The position numbers and the translations under genes are program-made. 40,007 nt of DNA. Source: Didymodactylos carnosus (lineage: Eukaryota; Rotifera; Eurotatoria; Philodinida; Philodinidae). Positions within the stretch are counted from its first letter, which is position 1. The number at the start of each line of letters is the position of its first letter. Location of the stretch: NCBI GenBank assembly GCA_905250885.1, contig CAJNOQ010000854.1:1-40007 (forward strand), written 5' to 3'. Of the stretch, positions 22,975 to 35,208 are shown one piece after another. The notes below the pieces were generated by a model. It ran no database searches, had not been told where the DNA came from, and was given only the letters and a program-made list of their open reading frames with translations.

Positions 22975-24756
22975 ACACAATGAACAGGTACATATATATG
23001 ACATAAAATACATCTTAACATCAAAAAAGTAGTGACTAATGAGACGAAGTTAGAAAGAAAACTGGCAGTACAGAACGATCATTCCTCACCTAGAAAGTTT
23101 CTAGAAATTCTTGGAGAATCGGCCAACATTCAACTAGAATGCAACATTAAAAGTTCACTATGACCGTTGAATATGACTTTTCCGTTTAAATAATAGATAT
23201 TTCTTCATGATTTTTTACATTTTCTATTATAAAACTACTGCTATATTCATTCAAATCTTTGAACATGCTGTTGATGATATTTTTCTTTTCGTTTTGATCG
23301 TCCAATTTGTATTAATAAGGTTAAAATACAAAGGAGTAATATCATGTACATATTAATTGAGGTAAATCAGAACGCATGGATTCATACAGATAGAAACAGA
23401 AGGTTTTCTTTACAAATAGGAAATAGATAGAGTAGCCTGGGGTAATTATAATCAGAATAAAAAATGTTCTCAGTATCCTTGAAGCTTTACAGTTATTTTT
23501 TACCGGAAAGAAGGGATATCTCACGGGAAGGTTGAGCGGAGTCTTACCTATCGATCGATGTAAAAATTATCTTAAAGTTCATTAGCGTTAATTAGTACAT
23601 TGCACATCATTGAGAGTTGACCTGAATTAATTAATGAGAAATTACGAAAATTAAAAGAGATTGTCATTTTATTCTATATATATATGCTTTGGGATACTTA
23701 TGATTAATCTATGAAAATTACACGGAATAGATTTTTACCAACATTTCATGAAATGTTGACAGGAAAATACGTCATATATATTTAAGTATAAAAGCAAGAA
23801 GTATGAAATGCATAAGCACATTGTGGAGTATAGCTAATCCTACGAAATTATAACTCAACGTAAGAAAAGCAAACGTATATTGAAAGGAAGATTTGATATT
23901 CAGTTACACTATAAAAGAAAATCAGTCATATATAACGTCCATCGTCATTTTTAAGCGTTCAAATAAATATGTCGAATATCGTGCAATATTTGCAATTGTT
24001 CTAGGACAAAATATTAAATATTTGTATGAACTATTAAGCTAAATGGTAGTGTCAATTCTCAAGAAAGGTGATCGGAAAATGAGAACAAGGAATAGATATT
24101 CATATGTTTACAATATTTAAACGTATAATAATTACGAGTTTCTTCGTAAGAGTTTTTAGTGCTAAACACTATGCAGAAGTTTTATCTTATCCGCTGTCTA
24201 TTAACGGAATTTATTTTAGCTTGAATTTATTCTCAAATATAAAACATGGAATAGAAAAAAACGAACATACATGTACACGATCTGAACAAAAAGAAAAATA
24301 TTTCTTGATTAGACTGAGAGTACAGTTTCTATTTTTTTTTAATTTGTTTTTCAACGTCTTTATACAAAACAAAACAAAACAAAAAAATGAGTTAGCAGCC
24401 AATAGAACAGGTTACATACACATAAACATGTAAATTAACAAGAAAAAGAAAACGACAGAGAGATAATCTATACAAGTACAATTATTAAGTGAAAAACGAA
24501 CTAATACAAGATTTATGATAATTCATATCTATAAACATGAGACACAGAGAACAGTCGAGCGAGGAGTATAAAGAAACTGATAACTCGAAATATCTATACA
24601 GATTCAATATGAACTACTACACATCAAATGAGTATAAAACGAAAAAACGATAAATAATAACTAATACAAGAATGTATTAGTGAGACTTCTTGCATTTCAA
24701 TAGAATGTCTATTTGATGTTTTCTAGAGTTCGGAAAAAAATATACGACAAATCAGT
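22975..24756. other. Intergenic between convergent genes, nothing recognised
   Basis: AT-rich. The LRR receptor (+) ends to the left and the SUN gene (-) ends to the right, so this is shared 3' space. No poly(A) signal for the SUN gene is obvious; a TTTATT near 24226 is far from its stop. I searched this stretch for a missing TIR-coding exon and saw none. Confidence 0.5.
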
Positions 24757-27700
24757 TTAAGCAGCTGGTGCTGATGGAAAATGTTGTATCAATTCACCGT
24801 GTACACGAAAACGATAAACGCATGTATAATTTGGATTACCCCAATTTGATGTTACTTGAATTTCAATGAATTCACATGTTGAAACAGGACTTATCTGAAA
24901 AGAAAAAACACATTTTATGATCATATGAAATCTCTAATTCTCTGTAATATATGAAGTATGCTATCCGAACATAATCAGCTATTGAAAACTGCAATGTCTA
25001 AATCTCAAGAGGCTCTTCTTGGCAGCCACAAGACATGCAACAAAATAATCAAGAGCACCCACAGTATAAAGTAAGATGTTTCTATTCATTATAAACTTAC
25101 CTGAGGTTTAAAACGTTGAAGAGCTAGACCGTTTTCGGCATCATACATATAACGTCCAAGAACGATACCTTCTTTATCATGTTTATCACGAAGTGCCTAG
25201 AAAACATAACGAAAAGTGTATTGGTTGATTCTCGATTTATTCATACAATAACTTACATAAACGGTAAAATTTTTTGGTGCACTATTCACATGACCAACGA
25301 TTGATATTCGTTTTGATAAATGTTCAAGTACAAATTCTGTCGGTACAACGGGCACGGCTAATTTAACAACAATGCTTCCTTGGTCACCTTTGAATGGAAA
25401 ACATTGACCGGGAAGTCGACCAGGCTAAACGAGTAATATAAACATTTCATTCATGCATCTGAACTGTTTTTTTCTCTATAACTTACTCTAATCATGATGT
25501 CCGGTTGTTTTGACATATGTGCAACAGGTATTCCAAGAAATTTGACAACATTTTGCCGTGGTTCATCAGTATATTCTGTGCAGCGAGTATCAACAACTTT
25601 TGCTCCTAAAATTAATCAGAGTATATCGAAAATTTTCACACTATATTAGAATAAATGCCACTACTCACCATTCGATTCTAAAGCATAATCTGGTTCACCA
25701 ATTTCATCAGCCGAATAGTCCTCTAACATCTGTCGTACCATCTATTCAGGAAAGAAAAGAGAAAAAATTTTCATGTTCCAGTTCTTACAGCAACAATATC
25801 AGCAATAGTATTAGTAATATAAATAGCAATAATAAGCTCATTTATAACGGCTACATCACAACAATCAATTGTTTCCACTCCAAATTTATCTCTCATTAGC
25901 AGCTTACCTTTCAGCTACTCTTGCAGCACTACATGAGACAAAGTGGGATCAGAAACGCATCTTACTGACATTAAAACTCTTACTTCTTCAAGTTCTTTTT
26001 CTTGTGTTGAAGTTAGAACATGTCGCCTGAAAACAAAACAGCATACTAACGATATTGATGAACAAAATACAACAAAAAAATATATTGCTTACGGTCCTAA
26101 AAATTTCTCTCGTTCTTTTTTCAAATCTTCAATGACACTATTCATTTTTTGTAAACCGGCATCACAATATTGTTTTGCATTTTCTGCTGTGTGATCGTAA
26201 ACATCAGCCACTTTTTCTTTAACTTCAACAACAGATGTTTTCAATGATTTTTTTACACTATAATAGACATCTTCCAAACTACTGTAAATAGAGTCTTTAA
26301 GATCATTTATTGATCGTCTTCCACGACGTATATTATGACTTATACGATCATAGGTATTATGACGAACAAAATTATATGTACCATTGGTTACAGATAACGA
26401 AAAATTCTAAAACAACATCGTATAAATATTATTGGATAAAAGATAGATGTTGTACTCACTTTTATACCGTTGCATAAGGCATACGGAGTTGATTCTGGAT
26501 AATGATCAAATGGTTTACAAACTAACCACGGCACTAGAAAAAGAAACATATACAATATTTCATAGTAGCTCCGTTTATCTATCCAAGTACTTACGTGCAT
26601 ATAAACCGAGTAAGAGAAGGAGAGGTAACAATAACCAAAATGGCAATGATCCAACAGCATGAAATATACTTTTAATAAAATCAATTGGTGAATGAATGAT
26701 TTTTGCAATATAATGTTTCACTTTTCCCAATAATGTATCGTCGTGTTCTTCACGCTCCTGGCTATCTCGCCGATGTTTTTGAGATGACTTTTGTTGATGT
26801 TGTTGATATCGTTTATTTTTATCATAGTCGTTGCTGTTGTCATCTTGTTGCGATTGTTGAGAATATTTTTGTTGTTGACGCTGTCGTATTTCGTTCTCTT
26901 CATTTTCACGTGGCGTACTATGTACGGGTCTTGAACGTAAATTATATCCTTTGGATGAGGTACCGGTTGTATTTCGACCAGTTGATGATTGAGACGATGT
27001 ACGAACATAACGAGATCCGCCAGTTGTTGGTTGTTGCTCATCGTCGTACACATCTGACTGCTGTCTCTGTTGCTGTTGTGGATTAAACTGATTTGTTAAA
27101 CGAGAACGAAATTCTGAGAAACGATCAGCAATTTGAGAATAAACATTCGATACGAATTTTTGCGGTGAAGAGAAGATATTGCTACCACCATTCATACCAT
27201 ACTCTAAATTAGAAGAAGACATGTAACATATGGCTGTTGATATTGTTGAACTTTAATCATTACCTCCTGCATGTAAGTTACGTCGAGCCATCACCGGTAC
27301 GTCATTTGGACCATATTGCCTAACGGGCATATACGACACACTAAAAAATTGAAGTTAACATTAATGAATGTTAGACGCAACATTCCCAACTTTAGTGTTT
27401 AGCAATATCGAAAAAGTTATTTTCTATACGGTTTAAAAATAACTTTACAAAGATTGATATTACTTACGAATGAGCGTATGTATATGTAGTTTTAGGTAAA
27501 CCCCTAAAAAAATTGACATGTAATGAAACTACTTTAAACTACGGTAGACAGTAAGTACATACTCAGTCGGTGATTTTGTTTTCTCCAAAACATCATTAAC
27601 ATTTACCGCTGGTCCACTACGTGTTGACCTCAAATCTGTTCTCATTTCTGTTTCAATGTACATTGGACGACGCGGTGTTGTCGTTGTTGTCGACGACGAG

Positions 27701-27780
27701 GAATATGTGCTGGTCTGACGCTGAACACCGCCAACATCAGGTAGATCGATTATCTCTTCGTCAATTAAACTATCTTTCAT
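24757..27780 (-). CDS. SUN-domain inner nuclear membrane protein (654 aa, 12 exons)
   Basis: Exons (transcript order): 27563-27780, 27468-27503, 27264-27340, 26595-27203, 26460-26533, 26093-26406, 25984-26026, 25669-25741, 25487-25605, 25257-25424, 25101-25196, 24757-24894. All join in phase through GT-AG introns to 655 codons with stop. SUN proteins sit in the inner nuclear membrane, form trimers and bind KASH peptides across the perinuclear space to link chromatin or lamina to the cytoskeleton. Visible here are a ~290-residue Ser/Gln-rich nucleoplasmic part, a membrane segment at about 297-318 (FWLLLPLLLLLGLYA), a helical luminal linker at about 350-470 with heptad-like Leu/Val and Lys/Glu, and a SUN domain at about 475-650. 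The SUN domain starts DYALES and has TRCTEY (C490, matching the Cys that in SUN2 bonds to KASH), PGQC (C529) and YTCVYRFRVHG (C634). All expected landmarks are present, so it should be functional. It resembles SUN1/SUN2 more than the testis SUN proteins. Confidence 0.9.
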
Positions 27781-29684
27781 TATAGCGATTAAGGTTTTTT
27801 TTATTAGTTATGAAAAAAGATGAACGTAAACTCAAAGAATGATAAATCACAATCTAAAATGTAATCAAATAAAAACAATAATTAAAGAAAAACGAATTTT
27901 CTACAAGGTTGATAATAGAAAGAAAATGATTGAGTATGAAAAAACTGAAGCATGATAAACGATTGAAATGCAAATTCGCCAAGGTTATTTTTAAAGAACG
28001 AGTTATGTAAATGTTCGTACTACAGAAAAGAAAAGGAATGGCACAGGACAGGAGAAGGAAACAAACCCAACTCTAACTCGAAGAGGCGCTTTAAAAACCT
28101 ATATGCAAGGACTTTATGGTACACGTAAGAACGAAAAACATTACGGACAATTATACTTTGATATTACGTCAGATAATGATGCTGAATGTTAAAATGAAAG
28201 AAAAAAGTTCGAAGAACTGTATTTTGTGTCTCCAAAGAATAAACGCAACAGTCGCTTCTCTAAAAATACACGTCATCATTGTCAAAATGAACGAAAACAA
28301 TCAACTCGAATTTTGGAACTCTTACTATTGGCATCGATTGCAGTGCAAAAAAAAACACGTCATTTAACTCCCTTGAATTTTTAGTCTTACTTCCTGACTC
28401 ATACAAGTTTCAAAATGAATCATTAATACTTACTTCGGGAATAGTTTTTCCAAACAACAACTGTATGATTCACAATAAATTATCCTATATTCTTTCTTTT
28501 TCTGTCTACATAGGGAAGAGGGTGGTTAAATTATAGTTTAATTTGTTAGACGAAAAAATACAAAATCAAATTCACTCTTCAAAACGTAGACACTGACCTC
28601 TACGGCAATCATCCATGAACTGTTGACTATGTTACACGTTCAACAAAGAAAACAAGAAAAGAAAAGAAGAAAGAAAGAAGAAAAGAAAGAAAATATTCAT
28701 TCTCTCTGCCTCTCCCATACAGTTCAAGGCTGTTGTCTCTTCTTTTTTTCATCTTTGTTTTAGAATGATTTTCGGTCTCGTCCATCAAAGACGTCGTCGT
28801 GTTCGACTACATTAACCTATAGACTGACTCTACTAAATAGAAGAAAAGAAAACGTCAAAACATGTTAGACTATACGTTAGTAGAAAAATTCATATAAACA
28901 GAATTGGACAAATGTCTACACGTCATATTATCGTCATGAACTGACACTGATTACACGAGAGAAGTGTTAACGAGAAGTACTAAAAAATAAGAAAATGGCT
29001 TTCAATTAATTCTGTGTTAAAATAAAGTATGAAAAACCAACTTTACCTGTACCATTGTAGAAGAGAAGGAAACGTCGTATCCCTGTCCGTATAGCTACGC
29101 AATGAGCGAGAGTTTGGCACAATGAAAAACAGTAAATGATGTATCCACATGTGATCTCTCAATCTACAGAATTAGAGAATATCGAAAAAATGTCAACAAT
29201 ATAGAAAACTGTAAAATGAAGCAAGTTTTTTTTTGTTAGTGCGTATAAAGTCAATGATCCTCTTTCGTGTTATCTTACCTGTTTCATTTGTACGAATAAG
29301 TTCACTCATTAATAATAAATTAAGTATTTGAACAATACTCTAACCTATACAACAATGAATAACATGTGTCAAATCAATCAACTTCCTATTCTGTCATATT
29401 CTCTCTTTTATGTTAAATCCGATGATAATCATAAACATTCAGTAGCACCAAAATACTCTAATTTTGTTGATTTATACCACTTTGTTCACTATTCTCATAC
29501 AACAAAAAAATATTTAGCGAAAGTGAATTAATTAACTGTACATCTAATTAATGATTGTAACTAAACTATTTGCATGTAGTAAACATTTAAATAAGATGAT
29601 GAAATAATCTCTCAGTTTGCAGAAGTATCATGACTTCATCGATTAAGTGTTTTTATCAACAATTAGTTGAAAGTGTGGTGCTCT
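27781..29684. other. Intergenic upstream of the SUN gene, nothing recognised
   Basis: AT-rich with purine tracts (AAAGAAAG runs near 28650-28690). A plus-strand open frame at 28116-28367 has no recognisable motif. The promoter of the SUN gene should lie just right of 27780. Confidence 0.45.
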
Positions 29685-29690
29685 TTTATT
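29685..29690 (-). promoter_or_regulatory. Possible polyadenylation signal
   Basis: TTTATT on the plus strand (AATAAA on the minus strand) lies about 185 bases after the stop codon of the exostosin-like gene. It is the nearest plausible signal I see. Confidence 0.35.
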
Positions 29691-29873
29691 ACGACAGTCT
29701 TTCTTGTGAATGAGTCCAGGCTGAGAAAAGAAGTAAATGATCGAACAATGAGTGCGAATTACCTGTTTTAAGGCAGTTGATGTTTAATAGGATAAAGAGA
29801 TAGAAAAGAATTTTGAAAAATCAAAAAAAAACTTGGATTGACTAACAATCTCTTGGTAAGAAATAAAAAATAT

Positions 29874-32050
29874 TCAGAACACGATACAACCGTAAGTTCT
29901 AACGGGCTCATATCCAAAGATATGTGTTACATTGTCAACCGGGTCAGTAAACAAATCTGTAAAATTTGAAATAAATGGCTTGTTGTAGTGCATAAAAACT
30001 TTGTTTTGTATAACGTGTGAAACAAGATTGATCAACCAAAATGTTTCTTGAGTATAATTTCCACTCAATTGTAATCTCATTTTATATTGTGTTTTGTACA
30101 AATACAAATAATATTTATGAATAAATAAAATATCCAGTGATGGAGTAAATATAACATTAGCTGGATCTATCAACCACCTCGTATATAGTTGGCATAATTG
30201 AGTACCATTCATTTGTTGACTATTACTCATTCGAATAATACAATCACTCATTTTTCGCTTGAATTTTAACATTGTTCCATTTTTATGACAGTAAATAAAT
30301 TCTGGTCCATGATTTATTTGACATTGCCTTAAACTTCGAAAATAATACGAAAATGATCTCTCTTTCTTATCCTTGCTCAATAAGTCAGAATAATAAAATG
30401 GATAACGAGACCATTTACCATCACGACCTAGTCCTAGAAATAGAACATTTCTATATGAAAATGAAAGAGAACCGTATATTTTAACAGATATCACTCTTTT
30501 CTCTTCGTACAACAAAGTTACGTTCACAAAGAAATAAAACAGCATAAATTATACCGTAAGTATAGACCCTATCAGTAAGACTGGTACTCCAGTGAACTCG
30601 TGTTTTTCTTTAGTGTTACATCTGTATGAGTTTAAACTTTTTCTATCAATCATACTTCGTAAACATAAATATTTTATTCCGTTGCCACAAGTTTACTCAA
30701 ATAGTTAAAAATAAATTTCAAACATCAATCCTTACCATAATCGATATCTGTAAATAGTGCACCATAATAAGTCATCCATAACCATTTTGGCCGTTTTTGA
30801 CTTGAATATCTATCGTTGAGTATTTCTAACGTTGTTCGTGTAATTCGATCAATTGACGAAAAATATCTGAGCCAGAGTTGATAACACATTTTACGTCGAC
30901 TCTCTCGTTCATGTTCACTTATTGTTGTTTGTAAATAAAATGGTAATAGACTAAGCGTAAAGTTATTTGATAAAATAATAGCTACATTATGCCATTCAAT
31001 AATTTCACTAAATGGTAACATCCACTCATGATTAATAATTATTGGAATACAAGAATATTTTAATACTTCTAAAAAACGATATGAACTCAATCGTCTGCCA
31101 CTTGGAACTAAGCAATAATTTGATCGTTGCATCAGTTCAATATAATCATAATCTTTACTACTACTATTCTTATCATCTTCATCAGTGAAAATTATTAACG
31201 TATCTTTTCCATTATGTAAATGTTTAAAAAAAGTACGATAATGTAAAACATCCCAATAACCCTTTCCTTTAAATGATAATAATATCGAGCGAAGATACAG
31301 TCTTTCTTCATCTTTATATGTATTGATCGAATACCAAACAGGTAAATTTTCATGAAATAATGGATATGTAAGATGACTTAAACAAGAATATTCATCGGCT
31401 GTTAAACTGGTAGTAGCTAATATGTATTGAGTGGGCAAAACAAAATCAATTGTTCGACTATAGGAAGGCCAAGTACCTAAGAAGATAAGGATAAATCATC
31501 ACATTTCTATAAACATATTAATCTGAGAAACAGAAGCATTTTTAGATAATTTCTTTCGTTTTCAGAACGTACCAATATAATGGTTAAATATGATATGTGT
31601 TTTATTTTTTTGTTTCCATTCATTATAAAAATTCAAGCGTTGTTCTATAAACGATGTAAAATAGAATTGTTTTGAACGTTTATCTCGATCAATTGTATCT
31701 ACCGGTGCCACATATAAACAGGCCTCATTTGACTCTGTTGTGTAGAATGGAGAAGCCTTGATTGTAGTCAATATTGACGAAAATATTGGTGATTTAATAA
31801 AGGTTATATTATTGATATGTTGATCGATATGGATTCTGAACCTATTGCAAGCATGTTCGATATGACTACAATCTGCTATGACAGATAAATTTCTTTTCCA
31901 ATCATACGCCGTATTAGGCAACAACGACTGTTGTCGTTCATCATCATTTGACAACAGATTGAATAACCGAGTAATATAAATTAGTTGAAATAAACTAAGA
32001 AATAAACAAACAAGTAGAAAACATTTTGAGCCGCAAAACACTCTTTTCAT
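29874..32050 (-). CDS. Exostosin-like (GT47) glycosyltransferase with a reduced GT64-like tail (592 aa, 3 exons)
   Basis: Exons 31573-32050, 30736-31476 and 29874-30433 join in phase (introns of 96 and 302 bp) to 593 codons with stop. It is a type II membrane protein: a short Lys/Arg cytoplasmic end, then an anchor at about 11-29 (CFLLVCLFLSLFQLIY), as in Golgi/ER heparan sulfate polymerases. The GT47 exostosin half is well preserved: GTWP at 160-163, SFKGKGYWD (227-235), HNGKDTLII, NYCLVPSGRRLSSYRFLE (279-296) and LPFSEIIEWHNVAII. In EXT1/EXT2 this half is followed by a GT64 N-acetylglucosaminyltransferase. Here only ~185 residues follow. They start with RYPFYYSDL and keep HKYYLYLY at 512-519, which recalls the HKYYHYLY-type motif of EXT GT64, but I see no DXD-like acidic motif. 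With 592 residues against ~720-750 in EXT proteins, the second catalytic activity is probably lost. Inferred role: glucuronosyl transfer in heparan-type chains, or a non-catalytic partner. Confidence 0.82.
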
Positions 32051-32163
32051 TAAAAATAAAATGCATTTAAACGAATTCTAAACAGAAAGAATGGTAGCAT
32101 ACATAAGCAAAGAAATAAGATCGTAGAAGTGTACAAAAAACAAACACAAATATGGTAATAGAG

Positions 32164-32557
32164 TCAGTAGGACTGAACAAATTGCTTATATTGATCATCT
32201 TGGATCCATGAAGAGAGCTGATCTAGCCAACACAAATAATCTTTAGACAACTTATTCAAAATCTCTGAGTTTAACGAAAACAGAACGCTCAGAAATAAAC
32301 TTTGAATAGCCTTCACATGTTGACCTCTATTAAAAAATTCTGCTAAGTTATGCATCTGGAAACTATGAGTATTCCTGGAATTCGAGAAAAAGTGAAGTCT
32401 GCGTTTGTGTGAGCCCTATTATACTAGAAGTAAAAATTAGGCATGAACTTAGATGCAGTTGTTCTTTCGCCTTGTAAATATCCGTCGAGAACAAAGCATC
32501 AATTTTACGCTGAGTTTTCTTGAATACATTCTTTTTTGGAACAAGCGAAAAACTCAT
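32164..32557 (-). CDS. Weak candidate: small two-exon gene of unknown function (~104 aa)
   Basis: Exons 32425-32557 and 32164-32342 can be joined in phase through an 82-bp GTATAA...TTAG intron. The product would be ~104 residues: a basic start (MSFSLVPKKNVFKKTQRK), then Glu/Lys-rich helix (DIYKAKEQLHL), then a helical part with FFNRGQHVKAIQSLFLSVLF and a Trp-containing end (CWLDQLSSWIQDDQYKQF). The helical wording is vaguely TPR-like. The donor is weak, the two open frames could be chance, and I recognise no family. It lies just upstream of the exostosin-like gene on the same strand. Confidence 0.3.
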
Positions 32558-33196
32558 GTTGAGCGTTCAATAAGCTAAAACAGTTACCCAAGTGCGCAAA
32601 CTATACAAGAAAGTTGAATGCATTTTTAAAGCATTCTAACCTTTCTGAGATAAACGAATTTAAAGTGTTTACATGATACAAAATGCTATTTGCCGTTGAG
32701 ACGTGCGGTTCCACAAAACCGCGGTAAAAACGCAGCAAGATCAGGATCTTTTAGTATTGTACTTTAACCGTGACACCGCTGCAGCTTTTATTGCTACGGG
32801 ACATCAGTATCTACATTCTGCTGGCATCATCTCAATGCCCATTGAAGTTCGACGAAACTTGATCCTCCAGCGATTGATTTTATACATAATTCTTGTAAGA
32901 TATTTGAAAAGAATATTAGAATTAAAGAAAGGGATAACTTTCGTGTAAGTTTACCTTATCTCGTTTGATTAGTCTTTTCTTTAGTAAAGAAATCTGCACG
33001 ATACAGAAATAGAGGTCGCTCTTAGAAGGCATCGTGTTTGTTTAATCAAAGAGAAAAGATATTTTTGTTCAGCTCTCGTTGATTATTCGACCTGTTCCCT
33101 TTAAGGTTAACGTAGCAGTGTTTCAGAAGCTAGGGAGTTGTGTTAGATTATCTTGACAGAGAAATTATTTGCAGCTAAAAGAAGTTGCATGCACGA
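32558..33196. other. Intergenic, nothing firmly recognised
   Basis: A plus-strand open frame at 32703-32948 has somewhat coding-like wording (LYFNRDTAAAFIATGHQYL) but no second exon or clear family. It may be a transposon remnant. Confidence 0.4.
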
Positions 33197-33695
33197 CCCT
33201 ATAAAAAAATATTTTATCGGCACTGGTTGTACATGATAGGGGTGCCGAATATTTTTTTCTGGGCGCATCGATGCCAGAAAGAATGTAAAAATCTCGCACC
33301 AGTGCCGAAGTATTGTTTTCAATCATCATTTTGTTTTGTCAATTTCTGTTTATATTAACATCACAATATACTTTTAATATTTCGAATGTCTTTTTGACTT
33401 CATATTTTCCTTCTCGTAAGAGAAGTTCCGAGGCAATGTCGCATGGTTTTGGCATGTCAATGTGGTACTGATGAGTGCCGCATTCTAATACAAAAGTCAG
33501 CATAAACAACTCTAACAAAAAACTGATTAGAGAAATTTTAATGCGGCACTAATTTTTACAAGTGCGGCACTTTTTGGGCAAAAATATATCGACACGGGTG
33601 TCGATCGGCACTGGTCCGGCACTTGCTGGACACGGGTGCGCACCGGTGCCAGTGACCGATGGCATGCCATGCGCACTGGACTTTCTTTTATAGGG
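33197..33695. mobile_element. ~500-bp element with CCCTATAAAA ends and iterated GGCACT/AGTGCC boxes
   Basis: The ends are CCCTATAAAA at 33197 and TTTTATAGGG at about 33686-33695. Inside, GGCACT or its complement AGTGCC, with close variants (GGTGCC, GATGCC), occurs about ten times, densest at 33545-33680 where the sequence folds on itself (TCGGCACTGG against CCAGTGACCGA). No open frame. Base composition is richer in G+C than the surroundings. I could not fix a target-site duplication. Confidence 0.6.
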
Positions 33696-33999
33696 GAGAT
33701 AATGTCTTATTATAGTCGTAGCTTAGCTCAACGCCTAGACTCTTTCACTTAAGCAGATGAAAAAGAAATTGCACTCGTTCCATACGAGTGAACGCTGGTC
33801 GAATTCATATTAGCGAGCGAAAGTACAACATATAGTAACTGATGTGAGAGAAGATGGGTGTATTTCGTACGCTTTTAAGATTTTTACTGAACGCAAATTC
33901 GTGGAATAATGTGTAGATATTAAACAGCAGCAAAATAGGATTTCATTGTTTTTGGACATTGCAAATACCGAGATTACTATCACATGTCTTCGATGTTGT

Positions 34000-34550
34000 T
34001 TAAAAAAGGCGATTATCGCGCTTTTCTGAAATAAAAAGTCGCCGTTGTATATTGCGATTAAACGTTGATTATTTTGCAAGTCGCGATTCCGCAAAACATC
34101 GCTGACTAATCGTGATTACTTACCGATTTTGGATTTCCTAGGTATTCACGGTTTTATTTTGTAGCTGACCAAGTATATAATAAACATGAATTTCGATGAC
34201 AATTCTCTCTTTTTTCGGTTTAACCTTTCAGTTTAGATTAATGTTTTTGTGAGATGCGTCCATAGTGTTCTGCGTGATCTCCTCAGCTGACTCGTTGTTT
34301 CGACAAAGGTCAGATTTTGAATCGAGGGGCGCGAATAAAAACTAGAGTTCTGGGGAATGTCTCAAACCCATTAATCGAATGAAGAGAGTTCGAGTAGTCG
34401 GCACTACCATAAGAAAGTCATCAAAGTGCAAAACAATGAAAAAAAGCAAAAAAATAAATTATTATAGCGGCTTCTATTGCTAACTAATCGCGACGATGTA
34501 TCGCAACAGCAATCGATCGTCAAGTCACGTAAACGTCGCCGATTTTTAAG
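34000..34550. mobile_element. Probable element with ATCGC/GCGAT boxes
   Basis: Both ends carry clusters of GCGAT, TCGCG and CGTCGCCG-type words (GGCGATTATCGCG and AAGTCGCCG on the left; ATCGCGACGATG, TATCGCAAC and CGTCGCCGATTTTTAA on the right), with TTAAAAAA-GGCGA and TCG-CCGATTTTTAA as a rough inverted pair. The middle (about 34130-34470) is ordinary AT-rich sequence. The ends are approximate and no duplication was fixed. Confidence 0.4.
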
Positions 34551-35208
34551 GGATTAATACCATATGGGACTCTACCTTAAGTGAGTTGCAATATGCGCCT
34601 CTCGTAAAATTCACCGTGGATAAGTTTACCTTCAAAAGGAATTCACAGAAAGCATGGTTGTCATCCTTCTTAGGCAGCAGCATTCAAACTGTATATCTTT
34701 TTCGGAGATCACAGCATCTCTTGGAGCAGAAGTGGTAAGCTCTGAAAATTTAAAAAAGGTTTATTAGTTGCGCCGATTATTCGAGTATCCGTAAGAGTTT
34801 GAGTAAATGGTAATCTCGATTCTTCAAAAAAAAGAAAAACAAAAGAATACAATCATAGATAAAAAGACAATTACACCAAAAAACAGGAAAATACATGTGA
34901 GATTATAGTTCATTTCTAAAGAATCATAAGGTATCATTCGAACAAATTAGAAGTTGACCTAAAAGGAAAGAGGAAAATGATGGATGCATTTATTATCTTT
35001 CTGCAGCTTTGAAGAGTGCACATAACAGAAAAGAACTAATTGGTCACTGTTGACAGTGAGAGAAAATGCCCAAACAGTTTTTTCAAAAATAAAATACAAT
35101 CAATTCTTCAAATCAGGTTACGTTGCAGTACGCAACGACACAAACATAGACGTGACTTATGAAGTTCCTAATATAGAACCAAAACAAAATTTAGAGAACA
35201 GCTTACTT
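34551..35208. other. Intergenic downstream of the disrupted gene
   Basis: AT-rich, no supportable coding region. It should contain the 3' end of the transcript of the disrupted minus-strand gene. Confidence 0.4.

Noticed and set aside
26703-27086. Plus-strand open frame of 127 codons
   Set aside because: It is the antisense of the Gln/Ser-rich exon 4 of the SUN gene.
28116-28367. Open frame of 83 codons upstream of the SUN gene
   Set aside because: Lys/Asn-rich wording expected of AT-rich non-coding DNA; no splice context.
32703-32948. Plus-strand frame with FNRDTAAAFIATGHQYL, faintly like the NRD-xxAA-xNI end of TnpB/Fanzor-type nucleases
   Set aside because: Only a short stretch with no zinc-finger cysteines, no RuvC motifs before it and no element ends; the likeness could be chance.
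34262-34330. tRNA-like stretch (CTCAGCTGA...TTTTGAATC)
   Set aside because: The B box is poor, and no proper anticodon or acceptor stem can be drawn.
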